Source: Blattamonas nauphoetae (lineage: Eukaryota > Preaxostyla > Oxymonadida). From it: a stretch of DNA of 64,000 nucleotides. The notes under the pieces are model-generated. The model worked only from the letters and a program-made list of their open reading frames with translations. It had not been told where the DNA came from and ran no database searches. Below are positions 14,001 through 25,472 of this stretch, one piece after another. The position numbers were made by a program, and so were the translations under genes. Location of the stretch: positions 1-64,000 of the forward strand of contig JARBJD010000049.1 of assembly GCA_033064195.1 (NCBI GenBank), in the 5' to 3' direction. Numbering within the stretch: position 1 is the first letter of the stretch; every line of letters starts with the position of its first letter.

Positions 14001-15836
14001 CTAATCAAACATTCCTTTCATCATATCGGGAGAGAATGGACCTTGATCGAGATTGTCATCATTTTCCAAGTCTGAGTAGTCTTCGTCATCGAATGGAGGA
14101 GTCACAGCGACGTCTGGAATGATCTCGCCTCTGCGATTCGACTCAAGTCTTTGTGCTTGAAATTGAAATGCTTGATCGCGTTGTTGATATTCCAGGAGAA
14201 ATTTTGTTGCAGATGATTTGCATTCTTCGTGTTTTGATTCTTTGAGCTTCTCGATGGATGGAATGAGGTCGAGATCCTGGATTTGTTGAATAACGAGACC
14301 GGAACGATCTTTCATCAAGAAATTGGTGAGCATAGAGAGTTTTGCTGATGTCAGAAGGGTCGGTCAGATGATGGAGGAAGGCGAGAACAAATCTCGGAAT
14401 ATTGAAGTTAATGACAGACTGGGCGACTTCAAGGGTGGAATCCGAGAGATTCATTAGAAGAAATACAAGTTCCGTAAGGGTATCCTTTGGGAACAGTTCA
14501 ACGACAGAGAGGAGAGTGGATAGAATATGGAGTCAAGGATAGCTCTCGACAAATCTGCGGACTCATAAACAAGATTGGTGATGATGTTGATGCAATGACA
14601 GAGTGATAAGTCAAACGACACAATTTGGTTCGTGTCGATTATCCTGGTGATGAATTGGAGGATTGTAGGGACCAGTGATGTCGATTGAAAAATCTAAATA
14701 AGAAGATGATGGAAAATGAAGAAAAAGGGCAGACATGGAAGACGACCGGTGTGCGAGGATCATTTTCTGGATAAAAGGTCAGCGTCGTGATGAAGTGGAG
14801 AATCGAGCTACTACAGTTCAAATAGAGTGGATCGCTCAGAAAATAGCTGCAAATGCTGAAAAATTGGATTCCGCTAGATTTACGAGGGCAGAATATGGGA
14901 TATCTATTTTTCGGAGGGTATCAAAGAGATCTCCCAGTGGATGGACATGAGTTTTGGTGAGGGACCGAGTTGATCGAAAGACATCGCCGTTTGCGAGCTG
15001 TGCAATTGATTCCAAAGACTTGAGATAGAGAGAGTTGAAGATTTGTGGATCTGGAACCTTCTTTCGAACGATTGCGTCGAAGAAAAAGCCGCAGCAGAAA
15101 GCATAGTTATCAACGACGAGAAATTGGGCAATCAGATCCAAGAGAGAAGGATGAGAGCAAATGTGTGCACGTGTGTCTTCTGAATGTATGGACAGGTTGG
15201 CCAGAATCCAAATCGTCTGATAGCGTGAATGATATTTGAAAGCAAACTGAATTTGATATGCTGTCATTATTGAGCGACAAATATTGAGGAACAAAGTCAA
15301 AACCCACCGAGTAAGATGGTATCCGGAGATGTGTCGTTGAGTGTGGTGAGATTGATCAGTGCTGTCAAGACTTGGTTCTAGACATAGATGTGAAAAGAGA
15401 ACGTACAATTGCATCTAAAGGCGGGTGTTTTCCGAGAAATTGGATGAGTACATCTATTCCGTTGAGTGCAACGAAGGATTGGTACGTTTCACAATTAGTC
15501 TTGCAGAGGGTTTCAAGTGCTTGAGAACTTTTGTTCAAATCTTCGCCTTGCAAGTCAGCGATGATTTGTGCCAACTGGTCGTTGTTGTACTGAAGATATG
15601 AGGTGAATTTTGATTGATCGTGACGATGGGCATAGATAGCATACAATTATGGGGTTTGACACATTAAATAAGTGATCACATCCAATGTAGGAACGTTTGT
15701 TGTGGCGTAGGCTGATTTTGTGTTGACCTTCAGGTTGATCGTTGACTTCAGATTGTTCATCATCGTTTTGGAGGGAGGAAAAACGTCCAGGAGATGATGG
15801 AGGATGATATCCTTAGGGGCTGTCGGTATTGTTCAT
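14001..15836 (-). pseudogene. Broken mirror copy of the importin-alpha-like gene
   Basis: This is the mirror of 23440-25285. All five exons and the four short introns can be found. Small deletions break the frame in several exons, while the right copy reads through without a break. Confidence 0.85.
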
Positions 15837-15965
15837 AATGACAGAGGAGACTTGAGGATCGAGCGACCGTTACAATTGTAAAAAAGGATATGGGCAATTT
15901 ACACCGCAAACGAGGTTTTGACTCAAATTGAGTGTTTACTTGACGAGAGGATGTAGACATTAGAC

Positions 15966-16257
15966 ATTGCCATTCTGGGGTAGGCATGGCTGACCGGCCA
16001 GATGTGCCGGTCACTGTCACCAAAGAATAGTTAAAAGGGACAGATCTCACTCGAACTCTAAATTGCTTGAGATTTCCTTCACGCAGGATACCTTGCAGAA
16101 ATACATGTCAAAAAATGCTTTCTGAATAGGCTTGTCTGACCGGCTAAAAGTGCTGGTCAGTGTCAGTTCTGAATTCATCAAAGGGTCAGATCTCAGAGAA
16201 TCCTTAAGCGGCATGTTAAGAACGTGAATCTGACATGCCAGCAGATATATCTGTCAA
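15966..16257. repeat. Mirror of the 146-bp tandem pair with hairpins
   Basis: This is the mirror of 23014-23305. The two units are 15966-16111 and 16112-16257. Their hairpin cores, at 15991-16013 and 16137-16159, lie exactly 146 bp apart. The non-genic stretch 15837-16435 shows nothing else that I recognise. Confidence 0.7.
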
Positions 16258-16435
16258 TATTTACTAACTGATCCCGTTTGGCAACCTTCTTTCCATTGTT
16301 TCTGCTCGCCGGAAAAAAGACAGGATGGATCAAGACCGTCTCGCGAAATTTGGCTTAAACGAAAACTTTAATCGGAAGCGGTTGCACAGATGGTTCATTT
16401 TCTCCTCCTCACATCTGTTTTAGATTGAAACCTCT

Positions 16436-16808
16436 ATGGTATCAACTCTGATCCCTCCTTCGTCTTCATCTCATAAGAGTGTTCATCTTTCACAGTATTC
16501 TCCTCGTTTAACTCTTACTTTTTCTCCACAGTGCACATGGTAGTCGGATATCTCGAAAATGAGAAGGAAAGCGTGCTCAGGAAGCTTGCATCTGACGAAA
16601 GAAGTCAGAAGGAGATGAGTGAAAGAAAGATGCAGATTCCATCAGCTGAAGAAGCAAAGATAAGCAATAGAACACGGGTGAGAATAAAGAAACAGGAGAA
16701 GATGTGAAGTTGGTTCGAATACACACACAAATCCTGTTCTATCCGACGATTCCAGAAGAGCCACTTCCCTACAGAATCCGGCAAGACAATCAACCTCTCC
16801 TCCAATAA
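16436..16808 (+). pseudogene. Mirror copy of the small two-exon gene
   Basis: This is the mirror of 22462-22835. The start codon, the intron and the ENEKESVLRKL stretch are present. A frame change after the ISNRTR residues truncates this copy. Confidence 0.6.
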
Positions 16809-16880
16809 CCTGTCAATTCTCGCAGACAGACACAAGATCTGGCACTTTTAGTGGATTGTGATTCGGAGTGTTCGTCGTGT

Positions 16881-18757
16881 ATGCCTCACACCCATTTTAG
16901 GAAATTGCCCCTCTCGGGCATTTGTGGATATTGTTCGAATTAATTACTTTCGTTGTTCTCGCTAGCATTCACCTCTCTTCATCCCGCTCCGTCTTTCTCC
17001 TTTCCCAGATTTTGATATGTGTGGATCAATGCCTGGAAAGCGCGACAACGTGTGCTCCTCATCGACCGACCACTCTGCGTGTGTTTCCTGCCTCACCGGC
17101 TGCATCCAACAGTGTGTGCCAGAGCGTGAGGATTGCCTCATCAATGCGAATCCGAGTCCATCTCAAACAAGGGAACCAACGCGTGTCTCAACGCCTGCAT
17201 ACAAAATGCAGAGAAATGCTTGGCTCTGTCATCGTCAGAATGCATCGATGAATGCTCGCATGCACGGAGCGAGTCGCAAGATGTGAACCAGTAACTGGGC
17301 GTTTGTAAGATGGGCAAGGCGTCGGAATGCGGCAACCACGTATCAGAATGCGACACACTTTGCCTGATGAAGTTTGGGGACACGAAAACCAGACTTTCTC
17401 GTCCTTCTATTCGGCTGCTGTGCAGAACGCAACATACACGACCAGACGGGACAACACAACGTCAAACACCACACATTCTTCACCAATCGATGCCCACTTT
17501 GCTGATATGGTGCGGGAAGCGTAAGCATCGCTGGAAACGTGCCTCGGAACTTGTACCAACACGATCATGTCGTGTCAGGTGTAGCTGGACTCTTTCTGCA
17601 CTCAAAAGTGTGTCAATGTGAAGGTAAACTCGCAAAAGAGCAACACGATCCAATCCATAGCTGTGGATCGTCCTCTCAATCTCGGATGGCAACGAGGACA
17701 CTCCCATAACTGAAGACGATGAGATGCCCGAAAACGAACCGGTCGACTCAAACTGCATGTCAAAATGCCGACTGCACAACATGCCGATCTGCATTTCCGA
17801 ATTTGATGGCTGCTACTTCAGCTGCAAAGACGAGTTCGTCAAGCCGTCCATGTCTCGTCTGTCTGACGCGAAAATGCGATCACCAGCGAACAATCGCACA
17901 AAAGTATGGAAGGAAGGCGATACAGAAGGTCTTGCAGCCGAAATGGGCCGTCTGAATGATTTTGAGAAGGTTCGCAAAATGCCAAAGAACGAGTTCGGAA
18001 GGGCATCGATGACCTTAACGCGACCGAAGAGAGTACAACCAAGACGGAGAGGCTGAAGCAGCAAGGAGAAGAACTGAAGAAGAAGGCAGAGTCGATGAAA
18101 CAGTAAAGGAAGGATCTCGAACACACAAACAGCGAGTTCCGGCAAAGGGCCGAGACGATCAAACGCGAAGCTGAACGACACGCAGCGAATCTGAAGAAGG
18201 AACGCGATGAAATGTGGAAGACAGGAAAGGAAGAAATCGAGCATGCACACGAAGAAGGGAAGGAAGCTATCTCGGCCGCCGAAGCGAAAGTGAAGGAACT
18301 GAAAGAGCGAAGGAAGCCAAGAAGAGGACGGTGGCTCGCTTCAACAATCTGAAGAAGGAGGAAGAGTCGGTGCTCTCCGCCGCTAAAGACAAGCTGGCTG
18401 CTCTGAGTTTGAAGATGCGCGCTGCCCAGCTGGCTCGCTCGCCAGAACAGGAAAAAGGAGAATGAAGTGTGGAAACAACGCGACGCCAAGAAGCAGGTGG
18501 TGCAGATGAAAGTAGTGGATCAGCCGGAGAAGCGCCTCAAAGTCGAGCACAAGCGGTAGCTCCAGAGGAGAACGGACGAGGACAGACGAGAGCAGGACGA
18601 ACAGAACGCGCACGTGTTGGAGTACAGCCGCAAACAGCTTCTGATCAAACCGAACACAGAGCGGGCACGCCTTTAGCGGCTGGAAGAGAAGAATGAGCAG
18701 CTGCGACGCGAGAAGAGCGAGTTCGAATCGAGGGAGGATGACAGCGGGTCGTCTTGA
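16881..18757 (+). pseudogene. Broken mirror copy of the Cys-rich/coiled-coil gene
   Basis: This is the mirror of 20497-22389. The Cys-rich segments and the charged coiled-coil tail are visible as unconnected pieces in all three frames. The left copy is already out of frame within the N-terminal hydrophobic segment. Confidence 0.65.
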
Positions 18758-19398
18758 TCGGTACAAAGGATGAGTTGATGGAGACAAGATGAAGAGATGC
18801 GATGCGGGGAGAGGGTCCAGGAGATAAAACAAGCGATGGAATGAAGGAGAGGCTGTTGAGAGACGAAGGAAGAAAGATCATAACTACGTGTCCATTATTC
18901 AACCTTTTTAACATTTTCCGACTCTTCCACTTCGTAAATTAACTTCATGTGAATTGAAAATCCGTTGGATACACGACTGTTTCACAAGAGGGCAAATCTG
19001 TGACGGACAGCTCGGATCGAACCCATTGATCGTACTTTTCTCTCTGAACTCCAAGAACAATTACAGTCCTTTCCAAAAGTTGATCCACTGTTACAAAAAG
19101 ATGGTTGATCGAGTTGATACCTCGCCCACAATACTGATTTTCCTCTCCTGACCACTTTCCATCCCTGACTCATCTCTCGTTTTAGAATGTCTGCATGGAC
19201 AGATAGTGACAAAAGATGGTTTGTCTTATTTTTCGAAAAACATGTGCACATTTTGTCGAGATTTTCTGACCACTTTTTTCATTCCAGATTTTGCTCTCAT
19301 TATTCATCTTTCTCTCCGGCAGAACAAAATTCTTAATTAACACGCAATATTATTCGGTGTCCCGCATTTTCTCCACTGTCACAGTTGTATTCTCTGAC
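18758..19398. other. Innermost left arm, no gene seen
   Basis: There are only short chance reading frames here. The sequence is mirrored at 19847-20496. I see no tRNA, repeat family or recognisable motif. Confidence 0.6.
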
Positions 19399-19846
19399 TT
19401 GACATCTGAGATTGAGGAAAGGGATGCTGTGACATGACTACGGTTGAAACATCGACACAAAGCGAGATGAGAGAATTCGAGAAGAGGATAAATACATAGA
19501 AGATGTGATCGAGTCTACAGAGAGATATTGGCAGTGTTTTGATGGTGTTAGTAGCTCCGATCTTGAAGTTGTGAACAACTGATCAATTTGCAAGAACAAG
19601 TTGAGATAAATGCCTAAGATGATAAGAGTAAGATAGAACACTCGTGAAAGTCAGATTACTATCCAGTGGAGAGAGACAATCAGATCGATGGTTACAAGAT
19701 TGATTTTGAGCTGATAGTCCCGTCTACTACCAGATAATTTTTCGTACCAGGATCTATAGACTGAGATTGAGATTATGAATGACGTGAAAAATCCGTAAAC
19801 TCGCATACTCGTCAAATTGTCGACCCTGAATGATTGTGATCGACAT
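19399..19846. other. 448-bp unique spacer of the palindrome
   Basis: This segment is present once, between the two arms. Read from the right arm it continues the genomic sequence leftwards. At 19398/19399 it switches to the opposite strand of the sequence starting at 19847. A six-base match, TGACAT at 19400-19405 against ATGTCA at 19845-19850 (its complement), sits at the switch point. Reading frames of 60-70 codons exist on the minus strand, but none resembles a known family. Confidence 0.85.
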
Positions 19847-20496
19847 GTCAGAGAATACAACTGTGACAGTGGAGAAAATGCGGGACACCGAATAATATTG
19901 CGTGTTAATTAAGAATTTTGTTCTGCCGGAGAGAAAGATGAATAATGAGAGCAAAATCTGGAATGAAAAAAGTGGTCAGAAAATCTCGACAAAATGTGCA
20001 CATGTTTTTCGAAAAATAAGACAAACCATCTTTTTTGTCACTATCTGTCCATGCAGACATTCTAAAACGAGAGATGAGTCAGGGATGGAAAGTGGTCAGG
20101 AGAGGAAAATCAGTATTGTGGGCGAGGGTATCAACTCGATCAACCATCTTTTTGAAACAGTGGATCAACTTTTTGGAAAGGACTGTACCTGTTCTTGGAG
20201 TTCAGAGAGAAAAAGTACGATCAATGGGTTCGATCCGAGCTGTCCGTCACAGATTTGCCCTCTTGTGAAACAGTCGTGTATCCAACGGATTTTCAATTCA
20301 CATGAAGTTAATTTACGAAGTGGAAGAGTCGGAAAATGTTAAAAAGGTTGAATAATGGACACGTAGTTATGATCTCTTCTTCCTTCGTCTCTCAACAGCC
20401 TCTCCTTCATTCCATCGCTTGTTTTATCTCCTGGACCCCTCTCCCCGCATCGCATCTCTCTTCATCTTGTCTCCATCAACTCATCCTTTGTACCGA

Positions 20497-22389
20497 TCAA
20501 GACGACCCGCTCGTCATCCTCCCTCGATTCGAACTCGCTCTTCTCGCGTCGCAGCTGCTCATTCTTCTCTTCCAGCCGCTAAAGGCGTGCCCGCTCTGTG
20601 TTCGGTTTGATCAGAAGCTGTTTGCGGCTGTACTCCAACACGTGCGCGTTCTGTTCGTCCTGCTCTCGTCTGTCCTCGTCCGTTCTCCTCTGGAGCTACC
20701 GCTTGTGCTCGACTTTGAGGCGCTTCTCCGGCTGATCCACTACTTTCATCTGCACCACCTGCTTCTTGGCGTCGCGTTGTTTCCACACTTCATTCTCCTT
20801 TTTTCCTGTTCTGGCGAGCGAGCCAGCTGGGCAGCGCGCATCTTCAAACTCAGAGCAGCCAGCTTGTCTTTAGCGGCGGAGAGCACCGACTCTTCCTCCT
20901 TCTTCAGATTGTTGAAGCGAGCCACCGTCCTCTTCTTGGCTTCCTTCGCTTTCTCTTTCAGTTCCTTCACTTTCGCTTCGGCGGCCGAGATAGCTTCCTT
21001 CCCTTCTTCGTGTGCATGCTCGATTTCTTCCTTTCCTGTCTTCCACATTTCATCGCGTTCCTTCTTCAGATTCGCTGCGTGTCGTTCAGCTTCGCGTTTG
21101 ATCGTCTCGGCCCTTTGCCGGAACTCGCTGTTTGTGTGTTCGAGATCCTTCCTTTACTGTTTCATCGACTCTGCCTTCTTCTTCAGTTCTTCTCCTTGCT
21201 GCTTCAGCCTCTCTCCGTCTTGGTTGTACTTCTCTTCGGTCGCGTTAAGGTCATCGATGCCCTTCCGAACTCGTTCTTTGGCATTTTTGCGAACCTTCTC
21301 AAAATCATTCAGACGGCCCATTTCGGCTGCAAGACCTTCTGTATCGCCTTCCTTCCATACTTTTGTGCGATTGTTCGCTGGTGATCGCATTTTCGCGTCA
21401 GACAGACGAGACATGGACGGCTTGACGAACTCGTCTTTGCAGCTGAAGTAGCAGCCATCAAATTCGGAAATGCAGATCGGCATGTTGTGCAGTCGGCATT
21501 TTGACATGCAGTTTGAGTCGACCGGTTCGTTTTCGGGCATCTCATCGTCTTCAGTTATGGGAGTGTCCTCGTTGCCATCCCGAGATTGGAGAGGACGATC
21601 CACAGCTATGGATTGGATCGTGTTGCTCTTTTGCGAGTTTACCTTCACATTGACACACTTTTGAGTGCAGAAAGAGTCCAGCTACACCTGACACGACATG
21701 ATCGTGTTGGTACAAGTTCCGAGGCACGTTTCCAGCGATGCTTACGCTTCCCGCACCATATCAGCAAAGTGGGCATCGATTGGTGAAGAATGTGTGGTGT
21801 TTGACGTTGTGTTGTCCCGTCTGGTCGTGTATGTTGCGTTCTGCACAGCAGCCGAATAGAAGGACGAGAAAGTCTGGTTTTCGTGTCCCCCAAACTTCAT
21901 CAGGCAAAGTGTGTCGCATTCTGATACGTGGTTGCCGCATTCCGACGCCTTGCCCATCTTACAAACGCCCAGTTACTGGTTCACATCTTGCGACTCGCTC
22001 CGTGCATGCGAGCATTCATCGATGCATTCTGACGATGACAGAGCCAAGCATTTCTCTGCATTTTGTATGCAGGCGTTGAGACACGCGTTGGTTCCCTTGT
22101 TTGAGATGGACTCGGATTCGCATTGGATGAGGCAATCCTCACGCTCTGGCACACACTGTTGGATGCAGCCGGTGAGGCAGGAAACACACGCAGAGTGGTC
22201 GGTCGATGAGGAGCACACGTTGTCGCGCTTTCCAGGCATTGATCCACACATATCAAAATCTGGGAAAGGAGAAAGACGGAGCGGGGATGAAGAGAGGTGA
22301 ATGCTAGCGAGAACAACGAAAGTAATTAATTCGAACAATATCCACAAATGCCCGAGAGGGGCAATTTCCCTAAAATGGGTGTGAGGCAT
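20497..22389 (-). CDS. Cys-rich, coiled-coil protein (frame broken)
   Basis: The reading starts with MPHTHFRE and a hydrophobic segment (LWILFELITFVVLASIHL) that could be a signal peptide or anchor. Cys-rich blocks follow with paired spacings such as CVSCLTGC, CLNACIQNAEKC and CMSKCRLHNMPIC, up to about 21430. The last ~900 bp encode an uninterrupted-looking charged coiled coil rich in K, E, R, Q and A. The whole stretch is open only in pieces, in both palindrome arms, so either there are introns that I did not resolve or the inner palindrome is poorly sequenced. A secreted or surface protein is an inference from the N-terminus and the cysteines. I do not recognise a family. Confidence 0.5.
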
Positions 22390-22461
22390 ACACGACGAAC
22401 ACTCCGAATCACAATCCACTAAAAGTGCCAGATCTTGTGTCTGTCTGCGAGAATTGACAGG

Positions 22462-22835
22462 TTATTGGAGGAGAGGTTGATTGTCTTGCCGGATTCTGTA
22501 GGGAAGTGGCTCTTCTGGAATCGTCGGATAGAACAGGATTTGTGTGTGTATTCGAACCAACTTCACATCTTCTCCTGTTTCTTTATTCTCACTCCGTGTT
22601 CTATTGCTTATCTTTGCTTCTTCAGCTGATGGAATCTGCATCTTTCTTTCACTCATCTCCTTCTGACTTCTTTCGTCAGATGCAAGCTTCCTGAGCACGC
22701 TTTCCTTCTCATTTTCGAGATATCCGACTACCATGTGCACTGTGGAGAAAAAGTAAGAGTTAAACGAGGAGAATACTGTGAAAGATGAACACTCTTATGA
22801 GATGAAGACGAAGGAGGGATCAGAGTTGATACCAT
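22462..22835 (-). CDS. Small two-exon hypothetical protein
   Basis: ATG at 22835 opens a short Ser/Pro exon. It is followed by a 53-nt intron (22740-22792, GTGTTC...CCACAG) and an 89-codon exon with a charged, probably helical stretch (ENEKESVLRKL, DERSQKEMSERKM). The protein is about 106 aa and the stop is at 22462-22464. It lies on the same strand as the Cys-rich gene, 72 bp upstream of that gene's start, so it could instead be a 5' part of it. No family is recognised. Confidence 0.4.
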
Positions 22836-23013
22836 AGAGGTTTCAATCTAAAACAGATGTGAGGAGGAGAAAATGAACCATCTGTGCAACCGCTTCCGAT
22901 TAAAGTTTTCGTTTAAGCCAAATTTCGCGAGACGGTCTTGATCCATCCTGTCTTTTTTCCGGCGAGCAGAAACAATGGAAAGAAGGTTGCCAAACGGGAT
23001 CAGTTAGTAAATA

Positions 23014-23305
23014 TTGACAGATATATCTGCTGGCATGTCAGATTCACGTTCTTAACATGCCGCTTAAGGATTCTCTGAGATCTGACCCTTTGATGAATTC
23101 AGAACTGACACTGACCAGCACTTTTAGCCGGTCAGACAAGCCTATTCAGAAAGCATTTTTTGACATGTATTTCTGCAAGGTATCCTGCGTGAAGGAAATC
23201 TCAAGCAATTTAGAGTTCGAGTGAGATCTGTCCCTTTTAACTATTCTTTGGTGACAGTGACCGGCACATCTGGCCGGTCAGCCATGCCTACCCCAGAATG
23301 GCAAT
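23014..23305. repeat. Tandem pair of 146-bp units with hairpin cores
   Basis: Two diverged copies, 23014-23159 and 23160-23305, line up in register: both begin TTGACA, both contain TGAGATCTG followed by CCCTTT, and each has a 23-bp hairpin core (23112-23134 and 23258-23280). The core is of the type TGACC-GC...GC-GGTCA. The pair sits in the 604-bp intergenic region upstream of the importin-alpha-like gene and of the small gene on the other strand. It could be a pair of small structured RNAs, a promoter element or a small mobile remnant. The rest of 22836-23439 shows only a T-run near 23385. Confidence 0.65.
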
Positions 23306-23439
23306 GTCTAATGTCTACATCCTCTCGTCAAGTAAACACTCAATTTGAGTCAAAACCTCGTTTGCGGTGTAAATTGCCCATATCCTTTTTTTTTTTACAA
23401 TTGTAACGGTCGCTCGATCCTCAAGTCTCCTCTGTCATT

Positions 23440-25285
23440 ATGAACAATACCGACAGCCCCCAAGGATATCATCCTCCATCATCTCCTGGACGTTTTTCCT
23501 CCCTCCAAAACGATGATGAACAATCTGAAGTCAACGATCAACCTGAAGGTCAACACAAAATCAGCCTACGCCACAACAAACGTTCCCACATTGGATGTGA
23601 TCACTTATTTAATGTGTCAAACCCCATAATTGTATGCTATCTATGCCCATCGTCACGATCAATCAAAATTCACCTCATATCTTCAGTACAACAACGACCA
23701 GTTGGCACAAATCATCGCTGACTTGCAAGGCGAAGATTTGAACAAAAGTTCTCAAGCACTTGAAACCCTCTGCAAGACTAATTGTGAAACGTACCAATCC
23801 TTCGTTGCACTCAACGGAATAGATGTACTCATCCAATTTCTCGGAAAACACCCGCCTTTAGATGCAATTGTACGTTCTCTTTTCACATCTATGTCTAGAA
23901 CCAAGTCTTGACAGCACTGATCAATCTCACCACACTCAACGACACATCTCCGGATACCATCTTACTCGGTGGGTTTTTTGACTTTGTTCCTCAATATTTG
24001 TCGCTCAATAATGACAGCATATCAAATTCAGTTTGCTTTCAAATATCATTCACGCTATCAGACGATTTGGATTCTGGCCAACCTGTCCATACATTCAGAA
24101 GACACACGTGCACACATTTGCTCTCATCCTTCTCTCTTGGATCTGATTGCCCAATTTCTCGTCGTTGATAACTATGCTTTCCCCGCTGCGGCTTTTTTCT
24201 TCGACGCAATCGTTCGAAAGAAGGTTCCAGATCCACAAATCTTCAACTCTCTCTATCTCAAGTCTTTGGAATCAATTGCACAGCTCGCAAACGGCGATGT
24301 CTTTCGATCAACTCGGTCCCTCACCAAAACTCATGTCCATCCACTGGGAGATCTCTTTGATACCCTCCGAAAAATAGATATCCCATATTCTGCCCTCGTA
24401 AATCTAGCGGAATCCAATTTTTTCAGCATTTGCAGCTATTTTCTGAGCGATCCACTCTATTTGAACTGTAGTAGCTCGATTCTCCACTTCATCACGACGC
24501 TGACCTTTTATCCAGAAAATGATCCTCGCACACCGGTCGTCTTCCATGTCTGCCCTTTTTTCTTCATTTTCCATCATCTTCTTATTTAGATTTTTCAATC
24601 GACATCACTGGTCCCTACAATCCTCCAATTCATCACCAGGATAATCGACACGAACCAAATTGTGTCGTTTGACTTATCACTCTGTCATTGCATCAACATC
24701 ATCACCAATCTTGTTTATGAGTCCGCAGATTTGTCGAGAGCTATCCTTGACTCCCATATTCTATCCACTCTCCTCTCTGTCGTTGAACTGTTCCCAAAGG
24801 ATACCCTTACGGAACTTGTATTTCTTCTAATGAATCTCTCGGATTCCACCCTTGAAGTCGCCCAGTCTGTCATTAACTTCAATATTCCGAGATTTGTTCT
24901 CGCCTTCCTCCATCATCTGACCGACCCTTCTGACATCAGCAAAACTCTCTCTATGCTCACCAATTTCTTGATGAAAGATCGTTCCGGTCTCGTTATTCAA
25001 CAAATCCAGGATCTCGACCTCATTCCATCCATCGAGAAGCTCAAAGAATCAAAACACGAAGAATGCAAATCATCTGCAACAAAATTTCTCCTGGAATATC
25101 AACAACGCGATCAAGCATTTCAATTTCAAGCACAAAGACTTGAGTCGAATCGCAGAGGCGAGATCATTCCAGACGTCGCTGTGACTCCTCCATTCGATGA
25201 CGAAGACTACTCAGACTTGGAAAATGATGACAATCTCGATCAAGGTCCATTCTCTCCCGATATGATGAAAGGAATGTTTGATTAG
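23440..25285 (+). CDS. Importin-alpha-like armadillo-repeat protein
   Basis: Importin-alpha proteins bind nuclear localisation signals and carry cargo into the nucleus with importin-beta. Five exons fit together exactly: 23440-23631, 23687-23869, 23899-24030, 24062-24535 and 24590-25285, giving 558 aa, the usual length of the family. The introns are 55, 29, 31 and 54 nt. Armadillo-type helices are seen as repeated blocks (QALETL, VLTALINLTTLND, TIWILANLSIHSED, LVFLLMNLSD) separated by about 42 residues. The C-terminus is acidic (DDEDYSDLENDDN). The N-terminus has only a weak basic patch (SLRHNKRSH), poorer than a typical importin-beta-binding domain, so another ARM protein is possible. It is transcribed away from the small gene at 22835, with the 146-bp repeats in between. 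Confidence 0.65.
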
Positions 25286-25472
25286 ACACAATCTCCACGA
25301 CAGTTACCGTATTCGTCCTGGTTGGATGACCAGAACTGGTTTGAGGATGATGGGAACTCTTATCAACATTGATCAAGTTCAGATTTGGAAAGAGGATGCA
25401 TGATAATGGATGTTTGCGTTTACGGAACCGTGTGTGGGCATTTTTGAATTCAAACCATGTTGCACATTATTG

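Larger units (their letters stand above)
1..19398. repeat. Left arm of a ~39-kb palindrome
   Basis: This arm reads as the reverse complement of 19847-39369. Anchor points agree across its length: the inner edge 19398 pairs with 19847, the tRNA 6660-6742 pairs with 32576-32658, and base 2 pairs with 39368. The sum of paired coordinates drifts from 39245 at the centre to about 39370 at the window edge, so this arm is about 125 bases shorter net. Most differences are one-base indels, often in homopolymers, with some substitutions. Because the arm still matches at the first bases of the window, its true outer end lies further left or at a contig end. Confidence 0.97.

Noticed and set aside
1-19398. 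Reading the left arm as an ancient duplicated and decayed gene cluster
   Set aside because: Introns and intergenic DNA are as well conserved as exons, and indels dominate over substitutions. True decay would leave many more substitutions and would not put the better frame on the left for some exons.
19399-19846. Minus-strand frames of 67-69 codons in the spacer
   Set aside because: They are short, hydrophobic by chance composition, have no motif and no continuation into flanking sequence.
19902-20342. A 146-codon plus-strand frame beside the spacer
   Set aside because: It is not preserved in the mirror copy and has no recognisable domain. It is probably a chance frame.
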